Source: Pokkaliibacter sp046614695 (lineage in GTDB: Bacteria > Pseudomonadota > Gammaproteobacteria > Pseudomonadales > Balneatricaceae). From it: a stretch of DNA of 64,000 nucleotides. Below the pieces are notes generated by a model. It saw nothing but the letters and a program-made list of their open reading frames with translations, made no database searches and was not told the DNA's origin. Position 1 is the first letter of the stretch. Each line of letters starts with the position of its first letter. The position numbers and the translations under genes are program-made. Positions 1-9,134 of the stretch are shown piece after piece. The DNA is taken from positions 62,001-126,000 of the forward strand of contig NZ_JBKKHQ010000008.1 of assembly GCF_046614695.1 (NCBI RefSeq), given 5' to 3'.

Positions 1-2
1 CT

Positions 3-1316
3 GCTCAAATAGAGGTGGCTTCTGGTCCGGCGTCTAAAATAGCTGAAGATTCGACACTGACTTCAGGCGCAGATTTAACCGTGGATGAGCTTGCTGCCCT
101 GACCCAGATGCTGGGTGGTGAGTTAGCAAAGAACTCTGTTAGTCAGGCCGCTACTGCATCAAGTGTCGATCAGAATTTTACTGTGGCTTTAAATCCGGTC
201 ACTGCTAATCAAGTGGGATCAGACGCAGCCATAAACACTTCTGTAGGCGGTCAAGCGGATTCATTATTAGCACAGCTTAAAGCCTCTGGATCAGACCTTA
301 CCTCTAAAACTGCTGCCAAGCTGGATGCTCAAGTAGCAAAAGCTGAACCTGCTCAAGCATCAGTGGTTGGTCCGTCCACTTCGGCAGCCTCCGCACAATT
401 GAGTGCCACTGCTCAGGCAGTGGCTAATGGTAACGCGCAACTCGCTACGTCTCAGGATGCTGCGGTGCAGGATGGCTCTCGTGCTCAAAGTGCTACTGTG
501 CAAGGTGCAACTGCTAACCAGTCTTCTGTGGATTCGTCTGCAAATACAATGCAGGTCAGCATGCGTCCTTTAACCCATGCCGAGCAGGAAGCGCTGGCTA
601 AGGATCTTCGTGCTAATGGGCGTCAGGAAGGTTCCACGCAGCTGCGCGATGGTTCTCAGGTCACAGCTTCGCAGCGCTCTGATGCGATCGCTCTGGCGGG
701 AGCTGCTCAGCAGTCCTCGGATAATGCCGGGGGTTTTGGAGGCAATTCGCAGGATGACGGCAGTAATGCCGCCCTTGGGTTAACTGCCCAAGGGGTTGGT
801 TCATCAAACGCTGACAAATCGGTCGCGAATGATTTTAAAACGGTAATGCAGCAAGCCTCACAGAATGCCAATATGCCCTCTTTGAATGGCAAACCAGATA
901 CTGACGCCTGGGCAAGCCAGCTTTCTCGTCACATGCAGTCATTTACCAGCCAGGGAATTCAGAGTGCATCTCTGCGCTTGAACCCTGACGATCTGGGTAC
1001 TTTGCACGTGCGAATCCATATCCATCAGGATCAGGCGAGTGTCGTTTTCCAAAGCGCCTCTCCTCAAGTGCGTGATGCTCTTGAACAGCATATGCAACGG
1101 CTCAAAGACGGTTTCTCCGAGCAGGGCTTGGGTCTGGGCTCTTTTGATGTTCGGGATGACAGTGGCACAGGTCAGCAATATGGCAATCAGAACGAGGGCG
1201 GTGCTGCTGGGGGGAGTTTCGCCGGAGATGCCTCTATGAGTGATACGGGCTCAGAGGTGGCGGCAGCTACCATTCAGCAAGATGTTTCCTCTCAATTAGT
1301 GGACTATTACGCTTAG
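3..1316 (+). CDS. fliK: Flagellar hook-length control protein FliK (C-terminal part)
   Basis: The reading frame is open to the left edge, so the true start lies outside the window; a GTG at 15 is only an internal codon. FliK measures hook length and switches the flagellar export gate from hook to filament substrates by touching FlhB. Roughly the first 280 visible residues are Ala/Ser/Gln-rich low complexity, as expected for the secreted ruler part. The last third carries the Flg_hook domain: an 'LRLNPDDLG' motif, a beta-strand 'LHVRIHI' and a helix around 'VRDALEQHMQRLKDGF'. It stands at the head of the fliLMNOPQR run, its usual place in pseudomonads. Family assignment is firm; full length is unknown. 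Confidence 0.93.
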   Translation, partial: AQIEVASGPASKIAEDSTLTSGADLTVDELAALTQMLGGELAKNSVSQAATASSVDQNFTVALNPVTANQVGSDAAINTSVGGQADSLLAQLKASGSDLTSKTAAKLDAQVAKAEPAQASVVGPSTSAASAQLSATAQAVANGNAQLATSQDAAVQDGSRAQSATVQGATANQSSVDSSANTMQVSMRPLTHAEQEALAKDLRANGRQEGSTQLRDGSQVTASQRSDAIALAGAAQQSSDNAGGFGGNSQDDGSNAALGLTAQGVGSSNADKSVANDFKTVMQQASQNANMPSLNGKPDTDAWASQLSRHMQSFTSQGIQSASLRLNPDDLGTLHVRIHIHQDQASVVFQSASPQVRDALEQHMQRLKDGFSEQGLGLGSFDVRDDSGTGQQYGNQNEGGAAGGSFAGDASMSDTGSEVAAATIQQDVSSQLVDYYA

Positions 1317-1371
1317 GCTAGTCGTCCTCTAAAGTCACAATAATGCCAGTCCTTCTACTTCACGTGAAAAT

Positions 1372-1399
1372 TCTATCGTGCCTGCTATGGTGCGATAGA
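1372..1399. other. Hairpin between fliK and fliL
   Basis: An 11-bp inverted repeat (arms 1372-1382 and 1389-1399, two G-U pairs) closes a 6-nt loop. No run of T follows on either strand, so a classical intrinsic terminator is unlikely. It could attenuate read-through from fliK into fliL or protect the fliL mRNA end. A perfect 10-bp palindrome (TTCACGTGAA, 1359-1368) lies just before it. Confidence 0.4.
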
Positions 1400-1506
1400 C
1401 TGGCCTTTGGCGTCATGTATAAGGTATTTTTCCAATAGGTCTTTTATACTTCCCTCATCTCACTGTCGTGATGGTGGGGATAAGATTCTATCCGTAAGGG
1501 GACGCT

Positions 1507-2016
1507 ATGGCTGACGAGCAGCTGGAAGAAGAAAAACCCAAAGGTAAGAAAAAGCTCATCATTATTATCGTGTTAGCTTTGCTTGTGCTGGGCGGTGGTG
1601 GGGCTGCAGCGTATTTCTTTCTTTTTGCGTCTTCTGATGAGCCCGCCCCAGAAGCTCAAGCTCAGGAGCCTGCTCGGATTCGGGCGCTCTATGTCAGACT
1701 GCGTATGCCGGGAGACAAGCCTTCCTTCGTTGTTTCTCTGACTGATACTAATGGCCGACAGCACTTTATGCAGATCTTTGCTGAAGCTAAAACCCGGGAT
1801 CAGGCAATGGTGGATGCGCTGACACTGCACATGCCGTTGGTATGCGACCGACTGAACTTTGTATTCAGTGCTGCCAATTTTGAAGAAATACAGACCAATG
1901 AAGGCAAGCTGGCCTTACAGCAAAAAGCGCTGGATGCGGTCAAAGATGTCATATCCAAGGAAACCGGTAAGTCTGATGTCGAGGCTATCCTCTTCACCAA
2001 TATGGTCATGCAGTAG
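1507..2016 (+). CDS. fliL: Flagellar basal body-associated protein FliL
   Basis: FliL is a single-pass inner-membrane protein that surrounds the stator units and supports motor torque. The 169-residue product has the family layout: a short charged cytoplasmic tail, a lysine patch (PKGKKK) and one transmembrane helix at about residues 17-40, then a periplasmic domain ending in 'EAILFTNMVMQ', the conserved FliL tail. The ATG is preceded by a purine-rich AAGGGG site. It lies 12 nt ahead of fliM and is probably cotranscribed with it. Confidence 0.95.
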   Translation: MADEQLEEEKPKGKKKLIIIIVLALLVLGGGGAAAYFFLFASSDEPAPEAQAQEPARIRALYVRLRMPGDKPSFVVSLTDTNGRQHFMQIFAEAKTRDQAMVDALTLHMPLVCDRLNFVFSAANFEEIQTNEGKLALQQKALDAVKDVISKETGKSDVEAILFTNMVMQ

Positions 2017-2028
2017 TAGGAGATAAAT

Positions 2029-2991
2029 ATGCAGGACCTGCTGTCGCAGGACGAAATCGATGCTCTCTTGCACGGCGTGGATGATGGAGAGGTCGAAACA
2101 GAGGCAGATGAAGAGGTTGCTGGTGCCCGTAATTACGACCTGACCAGTCAGGATCGTATCGTACGTGGGCGTATGCCTACGCTTGAAATGATTAACGAGC
2201 GTTTTGCCCGCTACACCCGTATCAGTCTGTTTAACCTGTTAAGACGAAGCGCTGATGTTTCTGTCGGCGGTATTCAGATTCTCAAGTTTGGTGAATACGT
2301 CCATACCCTCTATGTACCTACCAGCCTGAACCTGGTGAAATGCCGCCCGCTTCGTGGCACTGGTCTTTTCATTCTGGACGCCAAACTGGTCTTCAAGCTG
2401 GTTGATAACTTTTTCGGAGGGGATGGGCGCCACGCCAAGATCGAGGGACGAGAGTTCACTCCAACCGAAACACGTATCGTACAGAAAGTGCTTGAGCTGG
2501 TATTTCGGGATTTGCATGAGGCCTGGGCGCCCGTACTTAAGCTTGATTTTGAGTATGTGAACTCTGAAGTTAACCCTGCGATGGCAAACATTGTTAGCCC
2601 CAGTGAAGTCGTGGTTGTAAATACCTTCCATATCGAGCTTGATGGCGGTGGTGGTGACTTGCATATCACCATGCCTTATTCCATGCTCGAACCTGTCAGG
2701 GATATCCTCGATTCTGGTGTGCAAAGTGATATCGATGACAAGGATGAGCGCTGGGTTAAGGCCTTGCAAAGTGAAATCATGGATGCGAAGGTCCAACTCA
2801 ACTCCGTAGTGGCGCGCCGTCAGGTGACCTTACGCGATATCCTGGAAATGGAGCCGGGAGACATTATTCCGGTTGAACTCCCTGAAACCCTTACTTTGAC
2901 TGCGAACAAGATTCCCATCTATCGAGGTCAGCTGGGGGCAAGTCGCAAAAATCTTGCCTTTAAAATTATTGATGACTTTAAGCTGAGCTAA
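2029..2991 (+). CDS. fliM: Flagellar motor switch protein FliM
   Basis: FliM forms the middle of the C-ring and binds phosphorylated CheY to reverse rotation. The N-terminal CheY-binding peptide is visible as 'EIDALL' at residues 9-14, followed by an acidic linker, a CheC-like middle domain (about 45-235) and a C-terminal SpoA domain (about 245-315). Length (320 aa) is normal. An AGGAG site sits 6 nt upstream of the ATG. It is followed by fliN after 35 nt, so the switch genes are a unit. Confidence 0.97.
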   Translation: MQDLLSQDEIDALLHGVDDGEVETEADEEVAGARNYDLTSQDRIVRGRMPTLEMINERFARYTRISLFNLLRRSADVSVGGIQILKFGEYVHTLYVPTSLNLVKCRPLRGTGLFILDAKLVFKLVDNFFGGDGRHAKIEGREFTPTETRIVQKVLELVFRDLHEAWAPVLKLDFEYVNSEVNPAMANIVSPSEVVVVNTFHIELDGGGGDLHITMPYSMLEPVRDILDSGVQSDIDDKDERWVKALQSEIMDAKVQLNSVVARRQVTLRDILEMEPGDIIPVELPETLTLTANKIPIYRGQLGASRKNLAFKIIDDFKLS

Positions 2992-3026
2992 GGCTGTAAG
3001 TCAGATTCGGATTCTGATGACTGATC

Positions 3027-3473
3027 ATGAGTGACGAAAATACCCCTAAGGACGATGAAGCACTGGCCGATGAATGGGCTTCTGCGCTTTCAGAGCAAAC
3101 GGATGAGGCCGCCGATGACTGGGCTGCCGCAATGGCTGAGCAGGAAAATGAGGATGCTCAGCCGGTTTCGCTTGATCAACTGCAGGATGAGGGCTCGCCA
3201 GTCGATCTGGAGCGGCCTAATCTGGACGTTATCCTCGACATTCCCGTAACGATTTCTATGGAAGTTGGGAATACTGAAATTTCTATCCGTAACTTGCTGC
3301 AATTGAACCAGGGCTCAGTGGTTGAGCTGGATCGCATGGCGGGCGAACCGCTGGATGTGTTGGTGAATGGCACCCTGATTGCCCACGGAGAGGTAGTAGT
3401 CGTCAATGAACGTTTTGGAATCCGTCTTACCGATGTTATCAGCCCAACTGAACGCATTAAGAAACTTCGCTAA
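3027..3473 (+). CDS. fliN: Flagellar motor switch protein FliN
   Basis: FliN makes the base of the C-ring and binds the export ATPase complex. The product has a 65-residue acidic N-terminal tail, as in pseudomonads, then a canonical SpoA domain from about residue 70 ('LDVILDIPVTISMEVG' to 'RFGIRLTDVISPTERIKKL'). The 3' end overlaps the start of fliO by about 40 nt, which suggests translational coupling. Confidence 0.96.
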   Translation: MSDENTPKDDEALADEWASALSEQTDEAADDWAAAMAEQENEDAQPVSLDQLQDEGSPVDLERPNLDVILDIPVTISMEVGNTEISIRNLLQLNQGSVVELDRMAGEPLDVLVNGTLIAHGEVVVVNERFGIRLTDVISPTERIKKLR

Positions 3474-3900
3474 CCTGGGTCTGCTATTCCTGCTGACCTT
3501 TTTCTCGACAGTGATTCATGCTGCAGACGATACGCCTGTTGCAGAGACTGTGCCTTCCGTGGTGGGAGGCAGTGGTTTTTCTGCGGGTACCAGTATTCTT
3601 AACGTGTTGACAGGGTTAATCGTTGTTTTCCTGTGTATGTGGGGGGCTTTCTGGTTCCTTAAGCGCATGCAGGGTGGGAATACTGGTGGGCGTCAGGACT
3701 GGAAAGTAGTCGCCACGCTGCATCTTGGTCCTAAGGAGAGGCTGGTGCTTGTTCAGGTGGGTAGTGACCAGCTTTTACTCGGCGTCACTGCTCAGGAAAT
3801 CCGCCGTTTGGCGCGTTATACCGAGCCTGTTCTGCCGGAAGAAGCCTTTGCCGGTAAATTTGCTGAAGCGCTGACGCGGTATCGGAAACCCAAAACATGA
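3433..3900 (+). CDS. fliO: Flagellar export-gate assembly protein FliO
   Basis: FliO helps assemble the FliP ring of the export gate. Starting at the ATG at 3433 gives a 155-residue protein with a signal-like N-terminus ending near 'STVIHA' (about residue 30), a second hydrophobic segment at about 56-78, and the FliO cytoplasmic domain ('VVATLHLGPKERLVLVQVG'). An in-frame codon at 3406 would give a longer form, but it lies deep in fliN and adds residues ahead of the hydrophobic stretch. The stop overlaps the fliP start (ATGA). Confidence 0.9.
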   Translation: MLSAQLNALRNFANLGLLFLLTFFSTVIHAADDTPVAETVPSVVGGSGFSAGTSILNVLTGLIVVFLCMWGAFWFLKRMQGGNTGGRQDWKVVATLHLGPKERLVLVQVGSDQLLLGVTAQEIRRLARYTEPVLPEEAFAGKFAEALTRYRKPKT

Positions 3901-4652
3901 GGCTGCTGCTAAAAAGCCTGGGAGCGTTACTGCTTATTCTTATGCCCCTGATGCAGGTTCATGCGGCAGAGCCAGGAATTCCAGCCATTCAGATCACTCC
4001 AGGTCCGAATGGTACGCAGAACCTGACGGTAACGATCCAGATTCTGCTGGCGATGACGGCGCTGACATTCTTGCCAGCCTTCGTCATGATGATGACTTCC
4101 TTCACACGAATTATTATCGTTTTTTCGATTATCCGTCAGGCGCTGGGTCTTCAGCAGGCGCCATCTAACCAGATACTGGTGGGATTGGCGCTGTTTCTCA
4201 CCTTTTTCATTATGTCGCCGGTTTTCGACAAGATTAATGCCAATGCGCTGCAGCCATATCTGGATGGACAGATTGAGGCAAGGCAAGCGGTGGATGAAGC
4301 CGGAAAACCACTGCACAAATTCATGATCGAACAAACGCGTAAAACCGACATAGCCATGTTTATGCATCTTTCAGGTCGTCAGCAAGTGGCTGAACCTGAG
4401 GATGTGCCTTTTACCGTGCTGGTTCCTGCTTATGTGACCAGTGAGCTAAAAACGGCATTTCAGATCGGCTTCATGATTTTTATTCCATTCCTCGTGATTG
4501 ACCTTGTGGTCGCCAGCGTTCTGATGGCTATGGGTATGATGATGCTCTCGCCAGTGATTGTCTCCCTGCCGTTCAAGCTCATGCTTTTTGTATTGGTTGA
4601 TGGCTGGAGCATGATTATGGGAACGCTCGCTGCCAGTTTTGGCATGCAATAG
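3897..4652 (+). CDS. fliP: Flagellar export-gate protein FliP
   Basis: FliP is the core pore subunit of the flagellar type III export gate (FliP5Q4R1). The 251-residue product begins with a cleavable signal (to about residue 23, 'MQVHA'), a FliP feature, and has the family block 'LPAFVMMMTSFTRIIIVFS' followed by 'RQALGLQQAPSNQILVGLA'. The remaining hydrophobic helices and the closing 'MIMGTLAASF' are intact. It overlaps fliO by 4 nt and is followed by fliQ after 11 nt. Confidence 0.97.
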   Translation: MRLLLKSLGALLLILMPLMQVHAAEPGIPAIQITPGPNGTQNLTVTIQILLAMTALTFLPAFVMMMTSFTRIIIVFSIIRQALGLQQAPSNQILVGLALFLTFFIMSPVFDKINANALQPYLDGQIEARQAVDEAGKPLHKFMIEQTRKTDIAMFMHLSGRQQVAEPEDVPFTVLVPAYVTSELKTAFQIGFMIFIPFLVIDLVVASVLMAMGMMMLSPVIVSLPFKLMLFVLVDGWSMIMGTLAASFGMQ

Positions 4653-4663
4653 GAAGCGCGCCT

Positions 4664-4933
4664 ATGTCACCCGAAGTTGCGCTGGATATGTATCGGCAGG
4701 CATTTATGCTGATCATTGTGCTGGTGTCAGTCATAGTGGTGCCGAGTCTTGTGGTCGGTCTGATCGTGTCGATTTTTCAGGCCGCTACCCAAATCAACGA
4801 ACAGACCCTCAGCTTTCTTCCGCGTCTTTTGGTAACGCTGGGAGCCATCATGTGGACAGGACCATGGATCGTCGAACGTATCATGGACATGTTTCACTAC
4901 CTCTTCGTTAATATTCCTACCCTCATTGGCTAG
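4664..4933 (+). CDS. fliQ: Flagellar export-gate protein FliQ
   Basis: This is an 89-residue export-gate subunit with two transmembrane helices (about 15-38 and 52-75) and the family start 'SPEVALDMYRQAF'. The loop 'QAATQINEQTLSFLPRLL' between the helices is the FliQ signature. It is 6 nt from fliR and 11 nt from fliP, all in one operon. Confidence 0.96.
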   Translation: MSPEVALDMYRQAFMLIIVLVSVIVVPSLVVGLIVSIFQAATQINEQTLSFLPRLLVTLGAIMWTGPWIVERIMDMFHYLFVNIPTLIG

Positions 4934-4939
4934 TCCGGC

Positions 4940-5716
4940 ATGATCGAGCTGGATGTGCCTACGCTAACGGGCTGGATGTACGCCTACATTTGGCCGCTGT
5001 TTCGTATTTCCGGATTTGTCATGGCAGCGCCGATATTTGGTGCCCAGATGGTGCCTGCGCGAGTAAAGATTTTTATCTCCCTTGGTTTGGCCGCCATTCT
5101 TGCGCCTGTAGTGCCTCATGGTGAACCGCCCACGGGGATAGGTTTTGATGTCTGGGTGCAAGCGGGTGTGCAAACCATCATTGGCGTCATTATGGGTTTT
5201 GCCTTGCAGATGCTGTTTCAGATCTTTGTTGTGGCAGGTCAGATTCTCTCCCTGCAGATGGGGCTTGGCTTTGCATCGGTGAATGATCCGGTAAACGGTG
5301 TCTCAATCGTTGTGCTCAGTCAGTTCTATATGATGCTTGCGACGCTGATCTTTCTCCTGCTGAACGGGCATTTGACCATTCTGCAGATGTTGGCTAACAG
5401 TTTTATCTGGATACCGGTAGGCCAGTGGCCGCAGGTCGATACCTACTGGCTGATAGCCCAGTCCGGAACCTGGCTGTTTGCCAGCGGGCTGTCATTGTCA
5501 TTGCCTGGTATGGTCGCTTTGCTTCTGGTTAACCTCTGTCTTGGGGTGATTACCAAAGCGGCTCCGCAGCTGAATATTTTCGCTATCGGTTTTGCGTTTC
5601 TTTTGGTTTTTGGCCTGATTATTTTTTGGGCAAGCATGTCGGATATGCTCTGGCAGCAGGAGAACCTGATGCTGGAAGCATTCGATAAAATTAAGGTCTA
5701 CCTCGGAGCTTCCTGA
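4940..5716 (+). CDS. fliR: Flagellar export-gate protein FliR
   Basis: FliR is the single-copy subunit that closes the FliP/FliR helical pore. The product is 258 aa, hydrophobic throughout, with the conserved 'RISGFVMAAPIFGAQMVPAR' near the start and 'QMGLGFASVNDP' in the middle. The stop codon TGA shares its last base with the flhB ATG (TGATG at 5714-5718), so the two are translationally coupled. Confidence 0.96.
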   Translation: MIELDVPTLTGWMYAYIWPLFRISGFVMAAPIFGAQMVPARVKIFISLGLAAILAPVVPHGEPPTGIGFDVWVQAGVQTIIGVIMGFALQMLFQIFVVAGQILSLQMGLGFASVNDPVNGVSIVVLSQFYMMLATLIFLLLNGHLTILQMLANSFIWIPVGQWPQVDTYWLIAQSGTWLFASGLSLSLPGMVALLLVNLCLGVITKAAPQLNIFAIGFAFLLVFGLIIFWASMSDMLWQQENLMLEAFDKIKVYLGAS

Positions 5717-6840
5717 TGTCAGATCAAGATCAGGAAAAAACAGAACAGCCAACAAGCAAGCGTCTGGAAGAGGCGCGACGTAAAGGTGATGTTCCCCGAT
5801 CCCGTGAGCTGACAACAACGGTTCTGTTGGTTGTTAGCGGCAGCTTCATGCTGTTTTTTGGACCTGAAGTCGTGGATGCCTTCATTCGCTTAATGCGTTT
5901 TAACCTTGAGCTGGATTACACCGCTACGACTGATCCCTACATGATGTTTGCCCATCTTGAAAAAAGCGTAGAGGAAGCGCTGATGTCAGTGCTTGGTTTG
6001 CTGATCGGACTTTTCTTTGCCGCGATTGCTGCTTCGGTGTTAATGGGGGGGTGGAACTTCAGTGGTGAAGCTCTGATGCCGAAGCTCAGTAAGCTAAATC
6101 CGCTTTCGGGACTGAAGCGGATGTTCTCGGTTAACTCCCTGATTGAGCTTCTGAAAGCATTTGCCAAGTTTGTCGTTGTGGCCGGTGTGGCGGTGATGGT
6201 GATTCGCTCTGATCAGGAAACGCTACTATTGATGGCGCGACAAGATGTCGATGTGTCGATTCAGAATGGTCTCGATATCATCCTGTGGGGCTTTCTTTGG
6301 CTCTCTTCATCGCTTGTATTGATTTCACTGATTGATGTGCCTTTTCAGCAGTATCAGTACATCAAGAAACTGAAAATGACCAAGCAGGAAGTCAAAGACG
6401 AAATGAAAAACTCGGAGGGTAACCCCGAGATTAAAGGCCGTATCCGTCGAATGCAGCGTGAGATGGCGTTTCGTCGCATGATGGCTAATGTGCCTAAGGC
6501 TGACGTGGTTATTACTAACCCGACCCATTACGCCGTTGCCTTACAGTATGCTGGCGGCAATCGTGCGCCAATTTTGCTGGCAAAGGGCGAGGAGCACAGC
6601 GCTCTTAAAATCAGGGAGATCGCACAGGCTCACGAGATCCCGATGCTGGAAGCGCCAGAGCTTGCTCGTGCGATTTATTACAATACTGAGCTTGATCAGG
6701 AGATTCCAACAGGGTTGTATTTTGCCGTGGCGCAAGTGTTGGCCTATGTAACCCATCTGCGTGCGTGGAAACGTCGTCAGGGGCCGCGTCCGCTGGAGCC
6801 TTCCTCTTACGAGATTCCTACCGAACTGCAACACGACTAA
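5716..6840 (+). CDS. flhB: Flagellar export-switch protein FlhB
   Basis: FlhB controls which substrates the flagellar export gate accepts. It has four transmembrane helices in the first ~210 residues and a cytoplasmic domain carrying the autocleavage motif NPTH at residues 268-271. After self-cleavage between Asn and Pro the C-terminal piece ('HYAVALQYAGG' to 'AYVTHLRAWK') responds to FliK. Length (374 aa) is normal. A diverged copy of just this C-terminal piece is encoded separately at 18958-19266. Confidence 0.97.
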   Translation: MSDQDQEKTEQPTSKRLEEARRKGDVPRSRELTTTVLLVVSGSFMLFFGPEVVDAFIRLMRFNLELDYTATTDPYMMFAHLEKSVEEALMSVLGLLIGLFFAAIAASVLMGGWNFSGEALMPKLSKLNPLSGLKRMFSVNSLIELLKAFAKFVVVAGVAVMVIRSDQETLLLMARQDVDVSIQNGLDIILWGFLWLSSSLVLISLIDVPFQQYQYIKKLKMTKQEVKDEMKNSEGNPEIKGRIRRMQREMAFRRMMANVPKADVVITNPTHYAVALQYAGGNRAPILLAKGEEHSALKIREIAQAHEIPMLEAPELARAIYYNTELDQEIPTGLYFAVAQVLAYVTHLRAWKRRQGPRPLEPSSYEIPTELQHD

Positions 6841-6945
6841 CTGTCTGAAAATCCTTGGAAGTTACACAGGTAGAGGTGGCTTCGCGGTTGCGAGATCAGG
6901 TGTTTTGCGTATGCTAACAGTGCACTCATCTGGCATTGTTCCTTA

Positions 6946-9054
6946 ATGGCTATAAACCGCGCGCAAGTAGTATCGACTCTGAGGTCTTTCAGCCAAGGAG
7001 GATTAGGGGTTCCTATCGTCTTGCTGGTGTTGCTGGCAATGATGACGTTGCCCATGCCGCCGTTTCTGCTCGACGTTTTCTTTACCTTCAATATTGCGCT
7101 GTCTCTGGTCATTCTGCTGATCAGCATCTACGTGCTGCGGCCGTTGGATTTTGGCGTCTTCCCCACTGTGCTTCTTGTCGCAACGTTACTGCGACTGGCG
7201 CTAAACGTGGCTTCGACCCGTGTGGTACTGCTTTACGGTCATGACGGTGGTGATGCGGCCGGTAAGGTTATTGCTGCCTTCGGTGAGGTCGTGATCGGTG
7301 GTAACTACGTAGTTGGTCTGGTGGTTTTCGCGATCCTGATGATTATTAACTTCGTGGTCGTTACCAAAGGTGCTGGTCGTATCTCGGAAGTCAGCGCCCG
7401 CTTTGTTCTGGATGCTATGCCTGGTAAACAGATGGCCATCGATGCGGATCTCAACGCGGGTCTTATTAATCAGGAGCAAGCGCAGGCCCGACGTAAAGAG
7501 ATTACTCAGGAAGCTGAGTTCTACGGCTCTATGGACGGTGCCAGTAAGTTTGTTCGTGGTGATGCCGTTGCCGGTATTCTTATCCTGTTTATCAATATCA
7601 TTGGTGGTTTGCTTATCGGGATGATTCAGCATGGCCTGGCCTTTGGTGATGCCGTTCAGATTTATACTCTTCTCACCATCGGTGACGGCCTTGTCGCCCA
7701 GATTCCTTCTTTGATGCTCTCCACCGCGGCCGCTGTCATCGTGACTCGTGTTAGTGCGGCTGAAGATGTGGGCGTTCAGATTGGTACTCAGGTCTTTGCT
7801 TCACCTAAAGCGCTGGCGGTGACGGCGGGGATTATGGCCATTATGGGGCTGGTGCCAGGAATGCCGCATGTTTCATTCTTAGGCTTGGCGGCAGGAACAG
7901 GAGCGCTGGCCTATATCGCGGATAAACGCAGTAAGCAGCAGGCGGAAGCCAAGGCGCTTGAGGCCCAGAAGCCGAAACAGGCGCCTTCGGAGACTACTGA
8001 GCAGCGTGAGCTGAGCTGGGATGATGTCGGCCCGTTGGACATGATTGGTTTGGAAGTGGGCTATCGACTTATTCCTCTTGTGGATAAAAGTCAGGGTGGA
8101 CAACTGCTTACTCGAATCAAAGGTATTCGAAAAAAGCTTTCACAGGATCTGGGATTTCTTGTGCCTTCTGTTCATATTCGCGACAACCTTGATTTGATGC
8201 CTGGCGGGTATCGTATTGTCCTGATGGGGGTCACGGTCGGTGAGGCAGAGATTTATCCAGATAAGGAAATGGCAATTAATCCGGGGCAGGTATTCGGTAC
8301 TCTGCGGGGAATTGAAACCCGTGATCCGGCCTTTGGATTGGAAGCGTTGTGGATTGAACCTGCTCAGAAAGATCATGCTCAAACCATGGGCTACACTGTG
8401 GTGGATCCGGCAACCGTGATCGCGACGCATCTTAATCAGGTAATGCATGACCACTCTGCTGAGTTGATTGGTCATGAGGAAGTTCAGCATCTTCTTGATA
8501 ATCTTGCGAAAAATGCACCGAAGCTGGTTGAATCCTTGGTGCCGGGTTTGCTATCTATTAGTATTGTTCTCAAGGTGCTGCAAAATCTTTTGCGTGAGCA
8601 GGTGCCGGTTCGTGATATTCGAACGATCGCGGAAGCCCTTACGGAAGCGGCTGCTCGGACGAAAGATCCGGGTCAGCTGACATCTTTAGTACGTATAGCA
8701 CTTGCTCGACTGATTATTCAAAACATTAATGGTACTCAGCCTGAGCTGCCGGTTATGACGCTTGATCCGAAACTGGAGCAGATTTTGCTTAAGTCATACC
8801 AGCAGAGTCAGCAAAATACGGAAGACGGATTAATACTTGAGCCTGGTATGGCTGAGCGACTGCAGCAGTCACTCCAGCAAGCGGCGCAAAATCAGGAAAT
8901 GCAGGGTCGTCCGGCAATTCTTCTGGTGGCGGCACCGCTTCGTATGTTGATGGCAAAATTTGTCCGTTATGGTAGCCAGGTGATTCATGTGTTGTCTTAT
9001 CAAGAGATACCTGAGAACAAGCAAATTACCATTGTGGCGACGGTTGGTGGTTAA
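6946..9054 (+). CDS. flhA: Flagellar export-gate protein FlhA
   Basis: FlhA is the nonameric export-gate protein that docks chaperone-substrate complexes and uses the proton motive force. Residues 15-320 are the membrane part with the FHIPEP block 'GVFPTVLLVATLLRLALNV' and a 'GDAVAGILILFINIIGG' segment; residues 355-702 are the soluble FlhAc domain. The total of 702 aa is typical. The ATG at 6946 matches the family N-terminus, but no clear Shine-Dalgarno site precedes it, which is odd for a highly conserved export gene. The 105-nt gap from flhB may hold its own weak promoter. Confidence 0.97.
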   Translation: MAINRAQVVSTLRSFSQGGLGVPIVLLVLLAMMTLPMPPFLLDVFFTFNIALSLVILLISIYVLRPLDFGVFPTVLLVATLLRLALNVASTRVVLLYGHDGGDAAGKVIAAFGEVVIGGNYVVGLVVFAILMIINFVVVTKGAGRISEVSARFVLDAMPGKQMAIDADLNAGLINQEQAQARRKEITQEAEFYGSMDGASKFVRGDAVAGILILFINIIGGLLIGMIQHGLAFGDAVQIYTLLTIGDGLVAQIPSLMLSTAAAVIVTRVSAAEDVGVQIGTQVFASPKALAVTAGIMAIMGLVPGMPHVSFLGLAAGTGALAYIADKRSKQQAEAKALEAQKPKQAPSETTEQRELSWDDVGPLDMIGLEVGYRLIPLVDKSQGGQLLTRIKGIRKKLSQDLGFLVPSVHIRDNLDLMPGGYRIVLMGVTVGEAEIYPDKEMAINPGQVFGTLRGIETRDPAFGLEALWIEPAQKDHAQTMGYTVVDPATVIATHLNQVMHDHSAELIGHEEVQHLLDNLAKNAPKLVESLVPGLLSISIVLKVLQNLLREQVPVRDIRTIAEALTEAAARTKDPGQLTSLVRIALARLIIQNINGTQPELPVMTLDPKLEQILLKSYQQSQQNTEDGLILEPGMAERLQQSLQQAAQNQEMQGRPAILLVAAPLRMLMAKFVRYGSQVIHVLSYQEIPENKQITIVATVGG

Positions 9055-9134
9055 TTGCTGGCACGATTTTCAATATCGGGTTTTAATGGCGTAATGAGAA
9101 AACTATCCGCACGCACAAATTTCGGGGGAAGGCT

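Noticed and set aside
2239..2796. 185-codon open frame on the - strand within fliM
   Set aside because: It is a shadow of the conserved fliM frame with no ribosome site and atypical composition.
9056..9075. CTGGCACG element upstream of flhF, like the -24 box of a sigma-54 promoter
   Set aside because: There is no GC-containing -12 box at the required distance, so the element is incomplete.
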